Assembly (NCBI GenBank): GCA_021810985.1
Contig: JAJZQA010000128.1
Coordinates: 1-7,482, forward strand
Source: Deltaproteobacteria bacterium
GTDB taxonomy: Bacteria > Desulfobacterota > Desulfuromonadia > Geobacterales > Geobacteraceae
DNA length: 7,482 nt
Reading direction: 5' to 3'
Position 1 is the first letter of the stretch, and every line of letters begins with the position of its first letter. Positions 1-5,954 of this stretch are shown in pieces. Under the pieces are notes generated by a model. The model did not search any database. It was given only the letters and a program-made list of their open reading frames with translations, and had not been told where the DNA came from. Both the position numbers and the translations under genes were made by a program.

Positions 1-375
1 AATGCCGGCTTCAGTTTGGTGCTCATGGGACCGCTGCTCCACGGCGGCTTGGCGTTGGCTACCACTCTTTCCGCCTTCTTCAATATGCTGCTGCTGCTCT
101 ATTATCTGCGCAAGAAAATCGGCCCCTTCGGTGGAAGAAAAATTGTTTTATCCGGTCTCAAAATCTTCCTGGCAACTTTACCCATGTCTTTGGTCGTGTA
201 CCTCTGCATCCAGACTATAGACTGGTCGATCCAGGGACAGAAGCTCTTGAAGGGCGGTGTACTTTCATTGACTGTCTGCACGGGAATAGGCGTATTCCTC
301 CTGTTTGCTCATCTCCTACGCTGTGAAGAAACGTCACGGGTCTCTGAAATACTGCGAAGGAAATTGAAAAGATGA
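1..375 (+). CDS. murJ: Lipid II flippase MurJ (MviN), C-terminal part, 5' end outside window
   Basis: The frame is open from base 1 and ends at TGA 373-375, so 124 residues of the C-terminus are seen. MurJ is an inner-membrane protein of the MOP superfamily that flips the peptidoglycan precursor lipid II to the periplasmic face. The segment HGGLALATTLSAFFN (residues 14-28 of the visible part) resembles the conserved late-helix region of the family. Three hydrophobic spans are visible, at about residues 13-37, 50-70 and 83-106, followed by a basic tail ending in RRKLKR. This fits the last helices of the usual 14. The stop overlaps the start of the next gene (ATGA), so the two are probably co-transcribed and translationally coupled. 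The identification rests on this C-terminal pattern only. Another MOP-family polysaccharide flippase is the main alternative. Confidence 0.82.
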   Translation, partial: NAGFSLVLMGPLLHGGLALATTLSAFFNMLLLLYYLRKKIGPFGGRKIVLSGLKIFLATLPMSLVVYLCIQTIDWSIQGQKLLKGGVLSLTVCTGIGVFLLFAHLLRCEETSRVSEILRRKLKR

Positions 376-935
376 GAAATAGCTGTCTGACAATCACTGA
401 AGAAGTTCATTTTTCCCTCTACTGTGTCGAGGGAAGCCATGGCGTTGTCGTTTCCACGGTGCACGGATTATTCGAAACAACGCTGCCGGCAGTCGCATCA
501 CCAGATGAAATCCTGGCGGTTCTTCACAAACGCTATACCCGGCCATGCGGGGCTAGCGATCTTACCCTCGATGTAGCGGAGCGACTCTTTCGCTATTTTT
601 CCGGGGAGTTGGTCGACTTTGAATATCCGATGGACCAACGGAGGTTTACCCCTTTTCAGCAGCTGGTCTACCAGGCAGTACATGCCATCGGCTATGGTTC
701 TGTGAAATCATATGGAGAAATTGCCCGGGAAATTCAGCGGCCTCGTGCTGCCCGAGGAGTCGGGGCGGCCATGGCGCATAACTCCTTGCCGATCATTATC
801 CCGTGTCATCGAGTGATCGGTTCATCGGGTGCCATGACAGGGTATTCGGCACCGGGCGGTGTGAGTAGGAAGGAAATGCTCTTGCGTATGGAGGCAACGG
901 TTTTACAGAAAAAACTGGATGCACGACCAGAGTAA
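372..935 (+). CDS. ogt: Methylated-DNA--[protein]-cysteine S-methyltransferase (O6-alkylguanine-DNA alkyltransferase)
   Basis: A 187-residue suicide repair protein that transfers alkyl groups from O6-alkylguanine in DNA to its own cysteine. The active-site motif PCHRV is at residues 144-148, with the acceptor Cys145. Before it lie the DNA-binding helix region with SYGEIA (113-118), the arginine-finger segment around RAARGVG (125-131) and Asn137. After it comes the closing GG-x-x-RK-x-x-LLxxE element (162-174). The weakly conserved N-terminal half (1-90) is the usual ribonuclease-H-like domain, and the length is normal for Ogt/MGMT. The ATG overlaps the murJ stop and is preceded by AAGGA at 357-361, about 10 bases upstream, which supports this start. 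It probably shares the murJ transcript. It does not look like the fused Ada form, since no Ada-type regulatory domain is present. Confidence 0.95.
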   Translation: MRNSCLTITEEVHFSLYCVEGSHGVVVSTVHGLFETTLPAVASPDEILAVLHKRYTRPCGASDLTLDVAERLFRYFSGELVDFEYPMDQRRFTPFQQLVYQAVHAIGYGSVKSYGEIAREIQRPRAARGVGAAMAHNSLPIIIPCHRVIGSSGAMTGYSAPGGVSRKEMLLRMEATVLQKKLDARPE

Positions 936-955
936 TAGAGTGGGGCAGCCGACAT

Positions 956-964
956 TTATGCACA
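956..964 (+). promoter_or_regulatory. DnaA-box-like nonamer TTATGCACA
   Basis: Exact match to the relaxed E. coli-type DnaA box TTWTNCACA, 20 bases after the ogt stop codon. It is one of three identical copies in the same orientation within 200 bp. The match is seen directly. DnaA binding is inferred. Confidence 0.4.
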
Positions 965-1015
965 ATTGCCCGAAAATACAAAGAGTATTATTTCTGGCAA
1001 GGGATAACCAATTGA

Positions 1016-1047
1016 AATATCAGAAAAGATCGTAACTGTCTGATATT
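1016..1047. repeat. Inverted repeat with 9-bp perfect arms
   Basis: AATATCAGA (1016-1024) is matched by TCTGATATT (1039-1047) across a 14-base loop. No T-run follows on either side, so it does not look like an intrinsic terminator. Its function is unknown. An operator or a cruciform beside the DnaA-box-like cluster is possible. Confidence 0.45.
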
Positions 1048-1117
1048 ACAACATTTGACAATTGCTTCACATTTGGGCAAACAGCGAAAAATGCTTAAAA
1101 CATGTCAATAAATCGAC

Positions 1118-1163
1118 TTATCAACGTTGTTATGCACAGGTTATGCACAGCTGCTGTGGAAAT
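1118..1163. promoter_or_regulatory. Cluster of DnaA-box-like sequences (two exact TTATGCACA plus two degenerate copies)
   Basis: TTATGCACA occurs exactly at 1130-1138 and 1141-1149, spaced by GG. A degenerate copy TTATCAACG precedes them at 1118-1126. A degenerate copy on the opposite strand, ATTTCCACA read on minus, lies at 1155-1163. The centre holds a 6-bp-arm palindrome CACAGC-T-GCTGTG (1146-1158). Tandem boxes 11 bases apart would sit on the same DNA face, as in DnaA-binding regions. Whether this is an origin element, a DnaA-titration or reactivation site, or another protein's operator cannot be told from the sequence. Confidence 0.45.
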
Positions 1164-1255
1164 CTATGTATAAAAGGCTACGGGCGGCCTGAAAAGCTCA
1201 ATACTTCCGCGGTCAAGATTGACATCTCCAAAAACAGAAGCAGGGAATTATACTC

Positions 1256-2056
1256 TCAGCCTTTTGCTTTTTCATTTCGTTCGGCTTTTTTAGCGTCCTC
1301 CCATAAGCTGTCCATCTGCTCCAGCGAAGCTTCAGTAAGCGTCACTCCCTTGGCATGCAGAGATTCTTCCACATGGTGAAAACGCGAAACAAAGCGTGCA
1401 ATGGTTTTCCGGAGCGCGTCTTCGGGGTTGATTGACAGGAATCTTCCCAGATTGACAATGGCGAACAGCAAATCACCCAACTCTGCCTCCATTCGCTCCT
1501 GATCACCGGTAAAGAGAGTCTCCTCCAACTCCTTCAGTTCCTCGAGAACCTTGGCGAAGACGGGGTCGACATGATCCCAATCAAAACCAACGCGGGAGGC
1601 TTTTTCCGTTATCTTCTGCGCGCGCAGTAAAGCCGGCAACTGGGGAGGAATTCCGGAAAGCGCCGAAAGCCGCTCTTCTCCCTTCTCTCCTTTCTTGATT
1701 CTTTCCCAGTTCGCCACAAGATCATCGATGGTATCTACTTTCAGGTCGGCAAAAACATGCGGATGACGGCGAATAAGCTTATCACAGAGGACTTGGAGAA
1801 CATCATCCATCGTGAATTCACCGTGCTCTTCGGCGATGACCGAATGGAACACCGACTGCAGCAGCAGGTCTCCCAATTCTTCCTTCAGCATTTTAGTGGA
1901 TTTGGAGTCAATTGCCTCCAAAACTTCATAGGTTTCTTCAAGGAGATACCTTTTTAGGCTTTCATGGGTCTGTTCAGCATCCCAGGGACAACCTCCCGGC
2001 GCTCGCAAGCGACGCATCAACTCCATTAATCTGTCGAATCCATGAACGGTATCCAT
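1256..2056 (-). CDS. mazG: Nucleoside triphosphate pyrophosphohydrolase MazG
   Basis: A 266-residue protein, close to the roughly 263 residues of E. coli MazG. It is an all-alpha hydrolase that converts (d)NTPs to (d)NMPs plus pyrophosphate and cleans the nucleotide pool. Two MazG domains are visible. The N-terminal one has GGCPWDAEQTH (21-31), the metal-binding EETYE (40-44) and EELGDLL (59-65). The C-terminal one has KVLEELKELEE (169-179) and EAELGDLL (190-197), completing the ExxE-12-28-ExxD pattern. The Trp-rich linker region NWERIKKGEK (116-125) is also typical. The ATG at 2056 is preceded on the minus strand by GAAAGG about 8 bases upstream. It lies downstream of amtB on the same strand, but a terminator and a dedicated promoter separate them. 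It is convergent with ogt. Cellular roles proposed for the family include survival under starvation and avoidance of mutagenic nucleotides. Confidence 0.96.
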   Translation of the reverse strand: MDTVHGFDRLMELMRRLRAPGGCPWDAEQTHESLKRYLLEETYEVLEAIDSKSTKMLKEELGDLLLQSVFHSVIAEEHGEFTMDDVLQVLCDKLIRRHPHVFADLKVDTIDDLVANWERIKKGEKGEERLSALSGIPPQLPALLRAQKITEKASRVGFDWDHVDPVFAKVLEELKELEETLFTGDQERMEAELGDLLFAIVNLGRFLSINPEDALRKTIARFVSRFHHVEESLHAKGVTLTEASLEQMDSLWEDAKKAERNEKAKG

Positions 2057-2125
2057 ATTCCCGGCCTTTCGTGCTCTTCAGGGCATTCCTTCCCTTTACT
2101 TGATCACTGCAGGAAGGTAGCGGAT

Positions 2126-2154
2126 ATTTAACGCCTCCGGCGAAGAAATGTCAA
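2126..2154 (-). promoter_or_regulatory. Sigma-70-type promoter for mazG
   Basis: Reading the minus strand, a perfect -35 TTGACA (2154-2149) is followed by 17 bases and the -10 TTAAAT (2131-2126; 4 of 6 matches to TATAAT). The predicted start is near 2119, giving a leader of about 60 bases before the mazG ATG. The position just after the amtB terminator makes an independent mazG promoter sensible. Confidence 0.55.
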
Positions 2155-2170
2155 GGTCGGTCAAACCACA

Positions 2171-2196
2171 AAAAAGGCCCTCAAAAGGGCCTTTTT
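2171..2196. terminator. Rho-independent terminator after amtB, symmetric hairpin
   Basis: An 11-bp perfect inverted repeat, AAAAAGGCCCT (2171-2181) and AGGGCCTTTTT (2186-2196), with a CAAA loop. The A-run on one side and the T-run on the other make it capable of working in both directions. It lies 29 bases beyond the amtB stop, and its minus-strand U-tract fits termination of amtB. Confidence 0.92.
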
Positions 2197-2224
2197 ACTG
2201 AATCAGCGCAGGTTAGCGGTTAGA

Positions 2225-3445
2225 TTATTTCACCTGATCTTCCGGGTATGCATCAATGTGGTGGATCGCAAGGTCCGGTCCGATAAATTCTGCCTCCTCG
2301 TCAAGCCGGATACCGACGGTCTTCGCAAGTATGGTATAGACAACATAGCTGCATGCAAGGGCAAATACCACTGCGATACAGCTGCCGAGCAACTGGGAAA
2401 CGAAGGTCACGCCGCCCATGCCGCCTAACTCTTTGTAGCCGAAAATACCGGCGGCAATCCCGCCCCAGGTTCCGCAAACACCATGTAGCGGCCAAACGCC
2501 GAGCACATCGTCAATCTTCAACTTTTCCTGCTCTATTTTAAACCCGTACACGAAAATCACCGCCGCGATTCCGCCCGTCAGAAACGCCGCCAATGGGTGC
2601 ATGATGTCACTACCGGCACAGACAGCAATTAGTCCGGCAAGGGCGCCGTTGTGAATGAAACCGGGATCGTTCTTGCCGGCAACCAAAGCAAACAGCACAC
2701 CACCGACCATCGCCATTAGGGAGTTGACGGCGACAAGTCCGGAGATGCCCTGCAAGTTACCGGCGCTCATGACATTGAAACCAAACCAGCCAATCGCCAG
2801 AATCCAGGATCCGAGAGCAAGGAACGGGATGTTGCTGATCGGAATCGGATGCGATCCGCCTTTTGAGTAACGGCCGGCTCGGGCGCCGAGAATTATAACT
2901 GCCGGCAGGGCAATCCATCCGCCGATAGAATGAACGACAACGGAGCCGGCGTAATCATGGAATTCCGCGCCACCGATACTTTTTATAACATCCTGGAGGA
3001 GTGATTTATTTTGCCCCCAGATTAACGACTCGAAAAAAGGGTAGGCAAGGGCGACAAAAATAGCGCCGGCGAACAACTGAGGCCAGAACTTGGCGCGCTC
3101 CGCGATACCACCTGAAATTATCGCGGGAATACACGCTGCAAAACAGAGCAGAAAGAAATAATGTACCAGGTCGTAGCCTTGGGCGTTTGCCATCAGGTCA
3201 GCGGCCGGGTGCAGAAATGATATGCCATACGCCAAAGGGAAGCCAACGAGGAAATAAAGAACGGTGGAGATGGACCAGTCCGAGATAATTTTGACAAAGG
3301 CATTTACCTGACTTTTTTTCCGTACGGTTCCAACTTCCAGAAAAGCAAAACCCGCATGCATGGCAAAAACCATGACTGCGCCGAGCATGAGAAACAGTAC
3401 ATCGCTACTGTTCTTGAGACCTGTCGCCATTGACAGAGCGTCCAT
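2225..3445 (-). CDS. amtB: Ammonium transporter (Amt/MEP/Rh family)
   Basis: A 406-residue inner-membrane channel conducting NH4+/NH3, with about 11 hydrophobic spans starting near residue 14 and a short cytoplasmic tail (about 380-406). Family hallmarks by residue are GFAFLEVG (32-39), GGIAERAKF (112-120), the DYAGSVVVH element with Asp164 and first pore histidine His172, and PLHGVCGTWGG (319-329) with the second pore histidine His321. The tail has the usual acidic Amt pattern. I chose ATG 3445 because GGAGGT lies six bases upstream (3457-3452). The frame is open to an ATG at 3502, but that would precede the predicted sigma-54 transcript start near 3498 and add a polar, non-membrane leader. 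No glnK is visible on either side. A U-tailed terminator follows directly, so it is transcribed alone. Confidence 0.95.
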   Translation of the reverse strand: MDALSMATGLKNSSDVLFLMLGAVMVFAMHAGFAFLEVGTVRKKSQVNAFVKIISDWSISTVLYFLVGFPLAYGISFLHPAADLMANAQGYDLVHYFFLLCFAACIPAIISGGIAERAKFWPQLFAGAIFVALAYPFFESLIWGQNKSLLQDVIKSIGGAEFHDYAGSVVVHSIGGWIALPAVIILGARAGRYSKGGSHPIPISNIPFLALGSWILAIGWFGFNVMSAGNLQGISGLVAVNSLMAMVGGVLFALVAGKNDPGFIHNGALAGLIAVCAGSDIMHPLAAFLTGGIAAVIFVYGFKIEQEKLKIDDVLGVWPLHGVCGTWGGIAAGIFGYKELGGMGGVTFVSQLLGSCIAVVFALACSYVVYTILAKTVGIRLDEEAEFIGPDLAIHHIDAYPEDQVK

Positions 3446-3449
3446 AAAT

Positions 3450-3465
3450 ATACCTCCATTGGTAT
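3450..3465 (-). promoter_or_regulatory. Possible small hairpin masking the amtB ribosome-binding site
   Basis: In the amtB leader (minus strand) ATACC (3465-3461) can pair with GGTAT (3454-3450), which includes the last two G of the GGAGGT Shine-Dalgarno, around a six-base loop. The stem is only five pairs, so it may be incidental. Confidence 0.2.
3452..3457 (-). promoter_or_regulatory. Ribosome-binding site deciding the amtB start
   Basis: GGAGGT on the minus strand, six bases before ATG 3445. It is near-perfect complementarity to the 16S rRNA tail. It favours this start over the in-frame ATG at 3502. Confidence 0.85.
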
Positions 3466-3508
3466 TAGTACTTTTACTTCCCGCCATTTGGATTGATCCC
3501 ATCTACTA

Positions 3509-3525
3509 AGCAAGCTGTTTGCCAA
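3509..3525 (-). promoter_or_regulatory. Sigma-54 (-24/-12) promoter of amtB
   Basis: The minus strand reads TTGGCAAACAGCTTGCT (3525-3509). Against the consensus TGGCAC-N5-TTGCW only one position differs (A for C at the end of the -24 block), and the GG-to-GC spacing is exact. The transcript would start near 3498, leaving about a 53-base leader ahead of the amtB ATG. Nitrogen control of amtB by RpoN with an NtrC-type activator is well established in other bacteria. I see no convincing pair of NtrC half-sites upstream, so the activator is unassigned. Confidence 0.7.
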
Positions 3526-3638
3526 CCCGGCAACCTCTTGATAATATTTAAAATACACCTCATGAGTTTGACTTGTTTCCGCAAGGGTGCCTAAAAAGAT
3601 GGCGAAAGTGCACAATTTTTAATCCATCCTAGCTTCAA

Positions 3639-3644
3639 TAGAAT
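3639..3644 (+). promoter_or_regulatory. Weak -10 candidate for the deacetylase gene
   Basis: TAGAAT (5 of 6 matches to TATAAT) sits 47 bases before the ATG at 3691, but the expected -35 position holds only a T-rich stretch. A TTGACG at 3649-3654 has no usable -10 that would leave the ribosome-binding site in the transcript. Treat this as a guess. Confidence 0.22.
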
Positions 3645-3690
3645 GCAGTTGACGCTTTAAGCCGGTCGTAGTACATATTGGGGAAGAAAA

Positions 3691-4851
3691 ATGGAGGCAA
3701 AATCCAGCGTGGAGTCGCGTACAGCTCTTATCTACTCTCCGGATTTCAGCAATTTCAGCTACGGCAAGGAGCATCCTTTCAAAGTTCAGCGGTTTCGGCT
3801 AGCCTATGAGCTTATGGAGTCCTTCGAGTTGACATCCTTGCCGGGAGCCCATATTTTTGACTGCATACCGGCGGCTGAAAGTGAGCTGCTGACTTTCCAC
3901 ACGCACAGTTACCTGTCGAAACTCAAGGAATTCAGCCTATCCGAGGAGCCGAGGGCGGATTTTCGCTACGGACTTGGCGATATAGAGAACCCGGTTTTTC
4001 CCGGTCTTTACCACTGGGCTTGTCTTGGGGCGGGGGGCACCATTGAGGCAGCGCGGCTCGTAACCGAGGGAGGTTTCGACATTGCCTTCAACCTTGCAGG
4101 CGGCTGGCACCATGCGCATCGGAGCAAGGCTTCGGGATTCTCCTATCTTAACGATAGTGTCCTTGCCATTAATTCGCTTTTGCGAAAAGGTAAACGAATT
4201 GTCTATCTTGATATCGACGCACATCATGGCGACGGTGTTCAGGAAGCCTTTTACGATACGGATCAGGTCCTGACCATTTCGATTCACGAAAGTGGCGAGA
4301 GCTTTTTCCCCGGAACCGGCTCTGAAAAAGAAATTGGTTCCGGGATTGGGAAGGGCTTTTCGGTAAATGTTCCTTTAAAAGAGCATACTGACGATGCCTT
4401 GTTCATGAAGGCTTTTGACGAGGTTGCCTTCCCACTCATTGCAGCGTTTGATCCGGACGTCATGGTAACGCAACTCGGTGCGGACACGTTTCGAACCGAC
4501 CCATTGACACGCCTGGAGATTACCACTCACAGCTATGGGTATGTACTGAAGAAACTCAAGGCGCTGAAAATCCCCTGGGTAGCTGTCGGTGGGGGTGGGT
4601 ATGAAAATCTCAACGTGGCACGGGCCTGGACCCTTGCCTGGGCAATCATGAACGATATCGAGCTGCCAGCGCATCTTCCCGCTCGCTTTATCAAACTGAT
4701 TTCTTCCCTCGGCTACCCCAATCGGATGCTCCTAGATGCCATGCACTGGGCCGAGGACGATGATCGAAACCGGGCACTCGACGCTGTCGAGAAAAGCATT
4801 GCCGCAATCAAGAAAAAAGTTTTCCCCATCATCATTGGTGCCCATGGCTAG
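3691..4851 (+). CDS. Zn-dependent deacetylase of the HDAC / AcuC / acetylpolyamine amidohydrolase superfamily
   Basis: A 386-residue protein, the size of AcuC-type class I-like bacterial deacetylases. Active-site elements are complete. The His pair is GGWHHA (137-142; His140/His141). The Zn ligands are Asp176 and His178 in DIDAHHGDGV (174-183), and Asp265 in QLGADTF (261-267). The catalytic tyrosine is Tyr304 in GGGGYEN (300-306). Such enzymes remove acetyl groups from lysine side chains, for example on acetyl-CoA synthetase, or from small amines. The presence of the tyrosine argues for a true deacetylase. The ATG is preceded by GGGGAAG at 3680-3686. It diverges from amtB, and its 3' end overlaps the next gene by 8 bases, so the two are probably expressed together. 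An acetoin role is not supported: no acuA, acuB or acs is in view. The substrate is unknown. Confidence 0.93.
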   Translation: MEAKSSVESRTALIYSPDFSNFSYGKEHPFKVQRFRLAYELMESFELTSLPGAHIFDCIPAAESELLTFHTHSYLSKLKEFSLSEEPRADFRYGLGDIENPVFPGLYHWACLGAGGTIEAARLVTEGGFDIAFNLAGGWHHAHRSKASGFSYLNDSVLAINSLLRKGKRIVYLDIDAHHGDGVQEAFYDTDQVLTISIHESGESFFPGTGSEKEIGSGIGKGFSVNVPLKEHTDDALFMKAFDEVAFPLIAAFDPDVMVTQLGADTFRTDPLTRLEITTHSYGYVLKKLKALKIPWVAVGGGGYENLNVARAWTLAWAIMNDIELPAHLPARFIKLISSLGYPNRMLLDAMHWAEDDDRNRALDAVEKSIAAIKKKVFPIIIGAHG

Positions 4852-5674
4852 GCTGCCTGGAAACAAACAATTAACCGATTCGCAGGGTAAGCCGCTCTTT
4901 ACCCTGAAAGACATCAATGCACTGCAGGGGTGGGAAAAAGAGCATATATACGGCAGGATTATTCCTGGCCGGCTGTTCAGTATGTTTAAAATATCTCCCG
5001 AAACATTCCAGGGCGGCGATGGAGCAAGAAATGTTTTTTTCACTGCGCCAGAGGGGCTTGGTCTGTGCCGTATCGAAGTGCGGCTTGCTCCATTCAATCG
5101 GGATGCGGTGTTTTACCTGGAGATAGCAGATACTCAGCATCATCAGATGGAGCTGGCATTCTGTATAATTAACGATCCGTTTACGCCCCGATTCAACGTC
5201 GATGTCGATGAACATGACAGGAACAATTGCTTTACCAGCTACGGGCGGAACATTCCTGAGGAGATCCGGGCCATGAGAGCCGGGCTCTTCCCTAACCAGA
5301 CGCATCGCGGTCTGCGGATGTTTCCTGATTTTCTGCCCCTGTTCGAATCTTTTATTGATTCTCTGGGCATGGAATTTATCGTTGCCGAGCCGCTGACCTA
5401 CGATAACGCGATCCGCTACGAGAAATATGGATTTGATTACCTTACCGGCAAACGGTTGATGCTTGAAATCAATGAGGGGTTCCGCAAGGGGAACGTCTAC
5501 CATCGCCGGCTCGACGGTTCAACTCCTTTTCGTTGTCCGGGAGCTGAAAAAACCGTCCATGGAAGAAGCTGGGCAATCCATGATGGCATTCTCGAAAAGC
5601 CCTGGGACGACATCAGGATTTACCTGCAAATTGGGCGTAAAGCGGGAATCGATACCTTCCCGGATAAAACGTGA
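4844..5674 (+). CDS. Unrecognised cytosolic protein with a GNAT-like segment, coupled to the deacetylase
   Basis: A 276-residue soluble protein with no signal peptide or membrane span. I do not recognise the family. Residues 170-210, with NAIRYEKYGFDYLTGKRLM at 188-206, resemble the closing beta4-alpha4-beta5 part of GNAT acetyltransferases (the N-x-x-YEK-x-GF type). A textbook acetyl-CoA-binding Q/RxxGxG/A loop is not evident. The segment 70-120 is strand-rich (GLGLCRIEVRLAPF, YLEIADT). A conserved-looking acidic-aromatic stretch NVDVDEHDRNNCFTSYGRN spans 118-136, and the last 60 residues form a separate polar tail. The ATG at 4844 lies inside the deacetylase stop region (ATGGCTAG), with only a weak GGTG ahead, which suggests reinitiation. 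An upstream in-frame ATG at 4736 would overlap the deacetylase by 116 bases and is less likely. An acetyltransferase acting opposite the deacetylase is a hypothesis only. Confidence 0.8.
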   Translation: MARLPGNKQLTDSQGKPLFTLKDINALQGWEKEHIYGRIIPGRLFSMFKISPETFQGGDGARNVFFTAPEGLGLCRIEVRLAPFNRDAVFYLEIADTQHHQMELAFCIINDPFTPRFNVDVDEHDRNNCFTSYGRNIPEEIRAMRAGLFPNQTHRGLRMFPDFLPLFESFIDSLGMEFIVAEPLTYDNAIRYEKYGFDYLTGKRLMLEINEGFRKGNVYHRRLDGSTPFRCPGAEKTVHGRSWAIHDGILEKPWDDIRIYLQIGRKAGIDTFPDKT

Positions 5675-5753
5675 AGTATCTCGATGAAGCTTGCCAAATC
5701 ACCAAAATAATTAATCTTACCGGTTCAGACTCGATGTAGGAGCGGCGTGGTGT

Positions 5754-5760
5754 GGGAGGA
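5754..5760 (+). promoter_or_regulatory. Strong ribosome-binding site of the 33-codon gene
   Basis: GGGAGGA, six bases before ATG 5767. It is the best Shine-Dalgarno on the plus strand of this window and the main argument that the short frame is translated. Confidence 0.65.
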
Positions 5761-5766
5761 TGCGAG

Positions 5767-5868
5767 ATGTTTGGTTTCAGTGTTGCCGATTGGATCTTTA
5801 TCGGACTTGTCATGGGAGTGATTTTTTTCTTTATTGCTCTTAGCGGCATGAATAAACGTAAAAACTAG
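5767..5868 (+). CDS. 33-residue single-span membrane peptide, function unknown
   Basis: ATG 5767 to TAG 5866-5868. The product starts MFGFSVADW, continues with a hydrophobic span over residues 10-27 (IFIGLVMGVIFFFIALSG), and ends MNKRKN. By the positive-inside rule the basic tail would be cytoplasmic and the N-terminus outside. The ribosome-binding site is strong: GGGAGGA at 5754-5760, six bases from the start. That strong Shine-Dalgarno, a clean span that fits one membrane crossing and a basic end make it more likely a real gene than chance. It lies 92 bases after the GNAT-like gene and 86 before the ABC ATPase, on the same strand. No recognised toxin, leader or transporter-subunit signature is visible. 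It may be a small accessory subunit, a type I toxin-like peptide, or a stress membrane peptide. Confidence 0.6.
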   Translation: MFGFSVADWIFIGLVMGVIFFFIALSGMNKRKN

Positions 5869-5901
5869 CTCTGTACCGGCACGTAACCGCGCACAAAGAG
5901 T

Positions 5902-5907
5902 TATAAT
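5902..5907 (+). promoter_or_regulatory. -10 candidate TATAAT ahead of the ABC ATPase gene
   Basis: Perfect TATAAT hexamer about 50 bases before the ATPase start, but no recognisable -35 at 15-19 bases upstream and no TGn extension. It could give the ATPase its own promoter. Support is limited to one element. Confidence 0.3.
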
Positions 5908-5954
5908 GCAAAAATTGGCAAAAGAAACTTGTCCAGGTGGAGAATAAAACCGTG

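Larger units (their letters stand above)
936..1255. other. Gene-free interval between convergent ogt and mazG, with TTATGCACA cluster
   Basis: This 320-bp stretch lies between the ends of two convergent genes, so neither needs a promoter here. I see no family-like protein. An open frame starting at 1062 runs through it into mazG on the opposite strand, lacks a ribosome-binding site and has no recognisable composition. The interval holds three exact TTATGCACA nonamers, two inverted repeats (1016-1047 and 1146-1158) and no clear U-tailed terminator hairpin for either gene. Confidence 0.6.

Noticed and set aside
1219..1254. TTGACA (1219-1224) with TATACT (1249-1254) as a promoter
   Set aside because: The spacer is 24 bases, far from 17, and it would point into the antisense of mazG.
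1062..1379. 105-residue open frame on the plus strand in the ogt-mazG gap
   Set aside because: It has no ribosome-binding site, runs antisense into mazG, and its composition looks random. The bases it spans are better explained by the box cluster and the mazG 3' end.
3586..3613. GGTGC and GTGCAC stretches upstream of amtB as an NtrC enhancer
   Set aside because: They do not form the TGCACY-N5-RGTGCA dyad. At most they are isolated half-sites.
3304..3615. 103-residue minus-strand frame overlapping the amtB start
   Set aside because: It is out of frame with amtB across a clearly coding region and its promoter, with no recognisable motif.
4871..5503. 210-residue minus-strand frame opposite the GNAT-like gene
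   Set aside because: The plus-strand gene has operon overlap and sensible protein composition. The minus frame has neither a ribosome-binding site nor a family look. It is a shadow.
5878..5893. GGCACG followed by GCGCA as a possible sigma-54 promoter for the ABC ATPase
   Set aside because: The spacing between GG and GC is 11 or 13, not 12, and the TTGC block is not matched.
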